Of a DNA stretch of 64,000 bases, positions 49,148-58,400 are shown piece after piece; the stretch's first letter is position 1; the number at the start of each line of letters is the position of its first letter. The stretch is from Chondrus crispus. Taxonomy: Eukaryota; Rhodophyta; Florideophyceae; Gigartinales; Gigartinaceae. The stretch spans positions 1 to 64,000 of the forward strand of contig NW_005179304.1 in assembly GCF_000350225.1 (NCBI RefSeq), given 5' to 3'. Below the pieces are notes generated by a model. It was not told the DNA's origin, made no database searches, and saw nothing but the letters and a program-made list of their open reading frames with translations. The translations under genes were made by a program, and so were the position numbers.

Positions 49148-49783
49148 ACACTTTTTTGGTAGCGCGCGGGGGGGGTTATAGTCCACGACAGCAATTCGAG
49201 TCCTCATGCGTACCCACCACGCGTGCTCTCCCACTCTCTGTAGCGCCGGGATTGAGGTCGCGCGGCCGCTCTTACAGAATAAGCGACGTAGGGGTGCGGT
49301 GGTTCGCGTGACCGACGCGAAGGGGAGGAGCAGTAGTCATGAGAGCCGCAGCGGGGCCGTGGCTAACGGTCGCTGGCTCGAGGTCTCCCCCTTCTTAGGC
49401 CTGGTACCCTTGCGACGGGCGAGCGGAGGTGGCCTTGTGGAGCATGGCGCGTCTCCTCCGGCTCGTACTGTGCCCCGGGCTACCCCAATCGCGACGGCCT
49501 TTACAGCACCCGTGATGATGCGTTCACCTGGCAGCTTATGCGCACCCGCCATATGCGAACGCGTGCCGGTGGGGTACAAATTTGCTCTCGATTTTTTTTG
49601 GTTCTTCTATATCCACAACGGCGGCTGGTGTGTCGTCCGGCCGCGCGCCGCAGGCCCTGCCCTAGCTGACCGCGTGCCTTTCCTACAGCGCCCCTTGCGC
49701 TTACCACTCTTGACGCGTTCTCTTTCGGTTTCCTTTTGACCCGCCCCTCTCCCGTGCCTCATCGCGTCCTTCCCTCGTTCCAG

Positions 49784-51961
49784 ATGCCCGACCGCCTCGA
49801 CAGTCCGGGCCCGTCGTTGCGGCCGTCTGGCACGCCTCTTATCCCGCTGTCGGTGCTGCCGACCAACGACACCGGGCAGCGCGCAACGAGGACCTCGAGT
49901 GCCTCGGGGAGCGAGCTGAGGAGCCTCCGCTCCCCGTTTCAGAAGACCCGCTCACGCGCCTCTACTGTGTCTGTCGTTCTAGATGCCGGCCCGACCTCCG
50001 TTTCGCGCGCGGGGAGCGGTCCTCCGCCGCGTATAGAAGATGCCCCGATGGCTCCCGCCTCCGTGAGCGCGTTCTACCAGCCGGAGCAGGGGTCATACGG
50101 GGCTTGCGAGAGTTGCCGTTGCCCCGGGTCGCCGATCGGGGACTCCGGCCATATCGCGGCTGGGGATGCCGCCGACGCGCCTTCCACCACCCGGTGGTTG
50201 GGTGTGCCCTGGGAGGGTTCCGCGCCGCTCCCCCTCAGCCGGCTACGCTATCCTTGGCGCCGTTATGCGCGGGTCCGGGTCACTGTCTCGGAGTTGTTGA
50301 CGCGTGCTTGTCTCCGCCCGGATCTCGTGCGTATCCGTAAGATTCATGAAGCTGGTCTCGTGGATGAGTCGACATCGGCCCTCGGAAGGCTTATGGCTGA
50401 GGGTGGGGGCACGGCGTATCAAGTGCCGGATGAGATCCCATGTGATCGCACGTTCGCGTATAGCGCGGCGGAGGCCGAATATATAGACCGCATGGCGTCC
50501 GCCATGTTCTGTGGCCCCCGCCGCGAACCACGGCAGTTCGTACTGTCAGGGGTCGCGCCGTTGTACGTGTGCCCTCGCCCTTACGCGTACTCCAAGTCCC
50601 GCGTATCCTTACAAAAGTCCGCAAGTTCGATGATGCGTCTCCACGGCATCGCGGTGGCGCATCACGACTGAGCGACATACAAGAGAGCAGATGAAGTCGA
50701 CGGTCGCGTTTTCCGGTCGGCTTCTTTCGAAGGCGGTCTCACCCCCTTCGACTTCCCTTCTCTGCCCGACGCGGTACGTGGGTCCTTTCCGTCCTTGGGT
50801 ATCCACCCGCTGCTCCCTTACGTATTGAAACACTTCGGGTACGCGTGTGTCGACCGTCGGCATCCTGCCTATGCCCTCCTCGCATATAATTGTGAACGCG
50901 AATAGGCCTGGTCTCTCACGAGCGCCATAATGAGTGAGTTCAGCATCAACAGACGGGTGTTTATCCAGCCCCCGGCCACTCTCGCGTATTTGGAGAGGGT
51001 TGCAGTGGGGCTTCCGAACGTAGCGTGACACCCTCTCGAGTGGAACTGTTCTCACTTCCTCTGGACATTTGGCTCCGCGCTTGACCTCCTACAACGAGCG
51101 GTTCGAGTCGGCGAAGCAGCTCGGCGCCTGTGGACCGACTTCACATTTGGTGAACGGGCGGCGTTCTTGCCGTACGACCTCCGGAGCGACGCGTTCGTCT
51201 TGCGTTCCGAATCGGGTCCGTCCAACCCTCCTCGTGCGGGGGCGCTCGGGGGCGTGGGGTCCAACGCTCGCGAGGCGCGGCGGAAGAGGTACCGCGATTT
51301 GGACGTGGTAAGTACGACCACGGATTTCGTAGGGTGTAATCCTTTCCGCGCTGCCGCGCCATCCGCTCCTGTCTGTATGACGGATCCGGTCCCTGCCGTG
51401 CCCCCGGTTCCACCCCTCGTACCAACAGTGTCCCAGCCAATTCGGGAGGCCGAAATGCGCTTCCTTCAAGTTCCCCTACGCGAAGTCGCGGTCATACCCG
51501 AGCTCTCTCGAGCCCTTGGTAAATTACGGGACCGCGCCTGGTCGGTAGGCGAACTACTGACGACGTTGTCGACCTGGTTCTTGGCGCGGACGGAGGATGC
51601 ACACCGCCGCGGTGGCGAATGCGATCGTCTATCGTCTGAGTTGCAGCGCATCACGGAGGAACTGCAGCGATCCCGATAGGACTGTCTCCAGCGTTTGGAC
51701 GCGTACGAGCGTGCATGCGTTGACCGCGATCGGTACCGCAGGGAGCGTGACGCGCTCGGCAGCAGTCGGGCGACGTCCTCTCGCGAGGGTGGTGCTCTCC
51801 CTCCGAACCCCACTCCCGTGCGGCGGGAGCCAATCCGCGACCCGTACGCGCATATCCCGAGCTACGCGGAGGTGAACGAGGTCCCTCGTCACCCCAGCTA
51901 CTGCCCCCCGGATCCCTATGAAGCGGGCTCGGCAGGGGCCGTCGGCAAGGCCGATCCTTGA
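49784..51961 (+). pseudogene. Antisense accessory protein of family B (E3 copy), four nonsense codons
   Basis: One continuous plus-strand frame of about 725 codons from ATG 49784, stopped by TGA 50669-50671 (Trp in D: HDWATY), TAG near 50903 (in CERE-stop-AW), TGA near 51026 and TAG near 51677. Between the stops it matches element D: LRYPWRRYARVRVTVSELL, GGGTAYQVPDEIPCDRTFAY, PRPYAYSKSRVSLQKSASSM, FGYACVDRRHPAY, NRRVFIQP, AREARRKRYRDLD. The C-terminal part has ERACVDRDRYRRERDALGS in a coiled coil. No known domain. Gag and pol of the same element are intact, so this gene decayed first or is dispensable. Confidence 0.72.
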
Positions 51962-54900
51962 CTACGTGGCCCCGTCATCCCAGAGTAGAACGGTTAGCGC
52001 GTGGATGACAACGGTAAAGGCATCTCTTCCCTTTCTTGCGTTATAAGAGCTTGCGCAAAGAGTGCGGCGTCATCATGATTATCTTCTTGTAGAGACCCGC
52101 CATCCACCGAACACGGGGAAGAGGGAGGTCTCAAACTAAGGCCTCATATGAGGACGTTTTGAGATTGCCCCGGTACAGGGGATTCAACGAGACTGCTGGT
52201 CCTTTGTTCCCCTTTTGCATCCGAGAGCGCAGCTTCACGGTCAGCCACTTCATCAATATTGTACACCCGACGCCTATCACCGCCCCTTGACACGCCCGCA
52301 CGGACTGGATGTGCCGTCTTAGGGGTCTGCGGGGATAGTCCAGGGGAAGCGCGGGGTCTGATTTCAGAGCTAGCACGAATTTCGGCAGCATGTCCTTGAA
52401 GTCCCCTAGTGTTCACTGCCACTAGCTTGGATTTTCAGTTCGTATCCAGGGATATCGTCACCAATATCCCCTTCATTCTCCCCGATTTCCGCAGCTACGC
52501 GTTCTCTGCGACGAAAATTTGTGGGGGGGGCTATTGTAATCAGCGGACACGGAACCGACTTTCAGTCTTGGCCCCGACCCTTTTTGTACCGCCTAGTGCT
52601 GCGTTACTTGAAAGATACTGGCCACCGTCGACTCTTCCCCAGTTGCATATGCCGCGGACAATGCTTGAGACGTTTCTGGGCTCATATAATGAATAAGAGT
52701 ATGGAATGGTAGGACACTTGGCAGGCCGCCCTCCAGTACAGGGGCGACGACAGCTGGACAATTTGTCATAAACTTTTTGCAAACTCTCCGCCCATGCGAG
52801 ATTTCCGTACCGCAGTTGGGGATAATGGGTAATGAATAAACATACGTCGTGGTTTTCCTTCGGTACTGTCTTCGTCTCTTGTGGTGCTGGCTGGTACAGA
52901 GGCTCCGTATTCTGCGGTTGCACTGTCGTGGTTACTTGCGTCGTGGCGAAAGAGGATATTAAATGTCCGTGGCTGTGGCCGTGCTATGCTGCATCTGCAA
53001 CGTAATCGACATCAGAGGCTCTTGGGGCATCGCGGGGGAGCATATCCGGTTCTTGTTTTCGTTCCCCAATAAAAATCCCAGACTCTGCGATTGGGTAATG
53101 CATAGAAGTTTGTCGCGCTCCCGGTTGTTACTGTATCGGAGGGAGCTTCCCCTGCTGAAGGATGACTTCCTGAGATCTTGTTGTTGTTGCGATTCCAGCG
53201 GCTAGGAAGCGACATGAGCAGACCCAAGCTGCGCAAGTGGTTACGCCAATGACAGGGAGAGCCTTCTCGGCGGTTCCTGGTAGAGTGACTGAGGTGGGAT
53301 TTGCCAATGTTCGCTCTGGTCTTTTGTGTCAGGTGAGATGGTTGCTTTCGTATCAACATGCATGACATGCTGCCAGTCGGAAAAAGTGGGGGCAGCCGTC
53401 ACGACGGGCCCCGAGACATCCAGTAGCGGCGGGTGCGAGTGTTCGACTGGAGCGATGGGGGCTTCATAATACGCCGCGGAGGGATTCGCAAGGGGGCGAG
53501 GGGCGCATTTGGGGAGTCAAGCGGCAGCAGAGCACTCAACCCCTGCTCTCTGGCTCCGCATTTCGCTGCGCGGTGCCGGAGGGCGAGAGAGTTTTTGCTT
53601 CCACTCTCTCTTCCTGAAGTTGACCAGTACCCTCCGTCTGGAAAGCGCGTAACTGCCCCTCCAGCATGAGCCGTTGCTCATAGGGCGCGTGTTATTCCGA
53701 CGTCTGCTTGTGCCAGTGCCGTTGACCCGACCGAGAGGGGCGTGGGTCCCCACACGAATTATTTCCGGCTGGGCGTGTTGTACGGGATCTTTGACCTTCC
53801 GATTTTCTCTTTTGCGGTTATGGGTCGCGATCGTCAACCTCGCCTGCCCAGTTATAGCAGACCCCGTGACTTGTAATTTTCTGCTGTGAAGAGGGGCGCG
53901 TGGTCGTGTGCGAGAGGGACTGATGTATCAGGGCTGACAAGGGTACCGGGTCGGGGGTCGTCCTATGCCGCGACCAGAGCTTCGTCCGCGAGACGACGTT
54001 GACTTCCTCGATCACGCGCGGCGAGCCCGACGTTTCTTGCGGTGTCCGTGGGTCTTTCCCACTGCGCGCGCGCGCGGTACGCGATCTTCTTGCAGCGTTC
54101 CCCTGATCTCTTCCACGGCCAGTTGGCCTTGCTCCTGGTGTTGATTCTCCTTTTGGTCGTCGCGCAACCGGCTTCTGGTTCTTCTCTTCTCTTCCCGTTG
54201 TTCATGCCCCAAGGGTGTGGACGTAACTCATATTGGTTGTCGCGCGACGGTCTTCTGCTCTTCGCCTCTCTGGGGGGGGGGGTCGCGCACGCAGTTCGCA
54301 GGAAAAAGAAGTTCAGTAGGTCTCGTCGCGCCACGGTGATTGACGGTCGCGGTAGGGTCGCGTCAAGGGGCCCCGAGTTGCGCTAAAGTCGCGTGCTCTG
54401 CTCTTGTGCACGCGATCGAGTCGCGTCCTCCGCGATCGCTTCGCGTCCGTGCGCTCATGGTCCGTCCCCATGGCGCCGCGTTCACGGAGGGGAGGGGGAG
54501 CCGTTTGCTGATGGGTTCCCATGATGGCTTCTAATTGCGTGTTCATCGTGCGGCACGTGCCGCATGGACGCCCGTACGATGGGCGCGTACAGTAGTGGTA
54601 ATTTTTCCATTAATTTTGGTGTTGCTCCCGACGGCTATTCGAGCACTGTACGGCGCGGCCTGCATGCCCATCCCGTAGCGCACGTCATCCCAGCCAAATT
54701 TTTTCCTTAATTTTTCCTTCATTTGTTTTCGTTATTTTTCTTTCTGCGACGGCGGCGTCGCCACTGTATGCAAGCGTACAGTGTTGCTGCTCCGCCGATT
54801 ATCAGTTCGCAATTTGTTGCACCGTCTCGCGTCCCGCCATGAAGTGACCCGTACCTCTTGCGCACGTTCTATGTGCCCTGCATTCGCGTACGTATATCCG

Positions 54901-55419
54901 TGCGGCAACGCGTCGTGCCCTTGCTCGCCTGTTTGGGATGGGATGCCGGAGGCATATTCTGCGCTCCAGTGTTTTGCACGACAGCTTGACATCAAGTGCA
55001 CGTCGTGGCTCCACCGGGGAGGAGGTCGAGAGGGCGCTCCTAATGCGGTCTGAGGGGACGAGTTCCGGAGCCCCTTTTCGCGGTGTGTCGGCGCGTATGC
55101 GCTGTGCTTCTTGCTGTGTTCGCGGAAGGTTTCGTCGTCTTGTGGAGTTGCAGTTTCTCCCCTGGTATGTCTGAGGCCCCACTGATGCCCCTCCTCCCGT
55201 GTGTTATTCCGACATCGAACGTCTCGTTTGCGCGTTCGGTACGGGATCTTCGACCTTCTCGTTTTTGCGAATACAGTCCGCGTTCGTCCGCCTCGCACGA
55301 TCGGTTGCCCTGAGTCATGTGACTCCTAAATTTCCGGCTCTACCGAGGTATGCGTGTCCTTTGGCTCTTGCGAGTTAATACTGAGCGCGGTAGTCCAGAA
55401 GCGGTTGAGGGCGGTTGAC
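51962..55419. other. E3 internal region between antisense gene and pol end, no gene recognised
   Basis: 3.5 kb without a supported gene. 52060-53400 has a more even base composition than the CGCG-rich rest and could be a further old insertion, but no ends were found. GTGTTATTCCGAC and GTACGGGATCTTyGACCTTC occur in the same order at 53689/53780 and 55202/55238, showing an internal duplication. T-rich tracts (54600-54620, 54690-54750) lie on the plus strand. Confidence 0.45.
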
Positions 55420-55450
55420 GGCCCCCCCCTTAAGGTTGAACGTCCGCGTT
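55420..55450 (-). other. Second polypurine tract, overlapping the pol stop codon
   Basis: Minus strand TTCAACCTTAAGGGGGGGGC: the TAA is the pol stop and the G-run follows at once. It matches the LTR-side tract at 49115-49147 over about 27 bases. It may act as an internal plus-strand primer site, or be a relic of the ancestral pol-LTR junction. Confidence 0.75.
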
Positions 55451-58400
55451 CAACTCGGTTGTCAGGTCCCTACCCGTGCGTGCGCGTAGTCGGCTCGCGT
55501 AACGCGAGACGAGTTCTTCTGGGATATGTGTCCTTGCTGTGCACGTGGGCTCCTCGTAGTCTGGCCACTTCACCTTGAACTCCGCGGTCCCGTTTTCCAT
55601 TACGCGATGGTCGAGAAGCCGGTCCACCGCGTACTGTGTCCCCGTGGTGACCTTGTCAGCAAGGTCACCCGGCGCGGTTGTGCTTGCCCGTGGTGCGTCC
55701 ACAGGTGGTGGCGCGTACACACACCTATCAGCGGACACGCGTTCTGTGACCCCATCACGATCAATCGTGATGGTACGTTGGTCATTCGCGAGGACGGGGT
55801 AAGGTCCCACGGCTGGTGACGCGAGCTTATTTGATGTCTTCGCTCCGTCCGTAGGGTCGAGGTATACATAATTTCCAGGCTTGACTCGCGTGTTTACGCT
55901 TCTCACGCGTTTGTCGAAATCGCGTTTGTAGCGAGCTTGCGTTCGTCGCAGGCTGCTATATTCCTTCTGAATTGTCTCGTCCAGTTTCTTAACGAACTCC
56001 GCGCGATGCGTTTTTCTATCCGGAAGGGGCGCGTTCCCCTCCGTCCTTCGAAGCGAAAATTCTGGGGGAGGTCGACTGAGTACAAGCTCGAATGGGGTCG
56101 TACGGGTAGACCTGTGTACGTGGGAGTTGTACGCGTAAGTTAATGGCCCCACGTACACATCCCAATCGTCTTGGTGTTCGTTGACGTAGTTACGCAACAT
56201 AGACGCGATAGTACGATTGTAGCGCTCCACTTGGCCGTTGGTCTTGGGATGGTACGCGGAAGTATACAGGTTCGTAATCCCCAGGATCCGGCACGCGCTG
56301 TGGAAGAACTTCGCGTTAAATTGAGGTCCATTATCGGACAACAGCGAACGCGGAATGCCGTACTTGAAAACCCACGCGTCACAAAACGCGGTCGCCACTG
56401 TGTACGCGGTCACTGTCCTCAACGCGACGACTTGAGTTAACTTTGTGAACCGGTCCGTTATTACCAGAAGGTATTGTTTTCCTCCCTTGGTCTTCGGGGG
56501 CGGTCCAAGAATGTCTAGCGCGAGGCTCTCCAATGGACGCGTCGCGGGGAACAATCTCAGCCGGTTGAGATGTTTTCGGAGTTTGACGCGATTCTTCGCG
56601 CATGTCCGGCATCCGCGTACTGTCGCTGCCACGTCCGCGGCCAAATGTGGCCAGTAATACCAGCGTCGGAGCGCGTGATACATGCGGTTCTGCCCCGGAT
56701 GTCTCGCGATCGCGGGGTCATGGCAGAGTCGCAACAGACGCGCGCGTAGTGACTGACGGACCACCACTTGAATGATTTCAGGATCGTAGGGCTGCTTGCG
56801 CTTCAAAACCCCTTGGTGGTCCTCAAAAAACGCGGAGTCGCGACTTTCCGATTGTCTGGCCAGTACGGTTTGGCAGAAATAGTCGACGCGTTGCTCCTCG
56901 GCTATCTCCTCCAGGGTGAGAGGGGCCGGCAGGTCGTCCTGTGGAGGGGCGACCTGGGAGCCTGACGCGGCAATTCCTGGTTCTGGAGCGCGTTCAATAT
57001 CCACCGCGTCGAATTCTTCTATCTCAGCCCATAGGTCGTCGCGTTCTTGTAAAGCCGGGGCTTCTTCGTCGCCCACCGGCCCGCTGCGGGAACGCGCTTT
57101 TCTCCTTCTCCCCGCCTTGTTTCGCGTTGTGACGAACACGTGGTCGCTCTTGTGGTCGCATTTCGCGGTACAAGTATGGTCGCGTAATTCATCTGACACA
57201 TCGCGTACGGTAGTGCCGTCGAAGGTGGGAATGTCGTCATCCACCTCGACGGCCTTCCGAAGATCTTCGGCGGTCCTCGGGGAAATGAGACGCGACAGCG
57301 CTTCGGGTACTTGATGAACGCGTCCAGGTCTGTGTTGGATGGTGAAGTCATAATCCGCTAACCGTAGTCGCCAACGCGTCAGTCGGCCGGAGCTTTCTGT
57401 GAGGGACATCAGCCATCGTAACGCGTCATGGTCTGTCCTCACGGAAAATTTGGTTCCCTCAATGTAGGGCCGTAGTGTGCGGACGGCCCACACTACGGCC
57501 AAACATTCGCGCTCAGTCGCACTGTAGTTCCGCTCACTATCGTTGAGGGAATACGACCAATAGCCGACGGGACGCCAATCGTTGGTCTCGTTGTGCTCTT
57601 GTAAAAGCGTGCACCCCAGTTGATACGCGCTCGCGTCAGTATCAATCATATACGGCCGTCCGTATCTCGGGAGCGCGAGAATTGGGGCCGCGATCATCCG
57701 CGCCTTGAGCTCTTCGAACGCGTGAACCTGAGCCGCGGTCGGGTTATCGCAGTCCGGATCCGCGTCCTTCCGCGTCATATTGGTGAGGGGGCGCGCGATT
57801 TTCGCGAACCCCTGCACAAAGCGGCGGTAGACGTTACATGCCCCGAGAAATGACCTGACTTGTGTCAACGTTCGGGGAAATGTAAATGTCTTGAACGCGT
57901 CCGCTGCGGTTTCTGTCACGCTTAACTTCCCTGGGGATATCACATGTCCCAGGTAGTGTACGCGTGGCTGAAAGAAGCTGCATTTCTTCAACTTGAGAGA
58001 AATGCCGGCGCTTCTCAAAAGTCCCAGAACCGCGTCCAAATGTTTTGCGTGCTCTGCGTGCGTACGCGAAAAGATGATAACGTCGTCTAGATACACTAGG
58101 CAAATCTGCCATGGTACGCGTGATATAATTATGTCCAGCGCGCGTTGAAAAGTGGCTGGAGCTCCGCGTAACCCAAATGGCATCCGCAAATGTCGGAACG
58201 TTCCCATATGGGTGGTAAAGGTAGTTTTGTCGCGGTCTTCCGGCGCGACCGGAATCTGCCAATATCCTGAGTTACAGTCCAGCGTAGTGAACACAGCTGC
58301 GTCCCCCAATGAATCAATACAGTCGTCCATACGCGGAAGCGGATACGAATCCACCAGCGTTTTCGCGTTCAAGCGACGGTAGTCCACACAGAAGCGTAGA

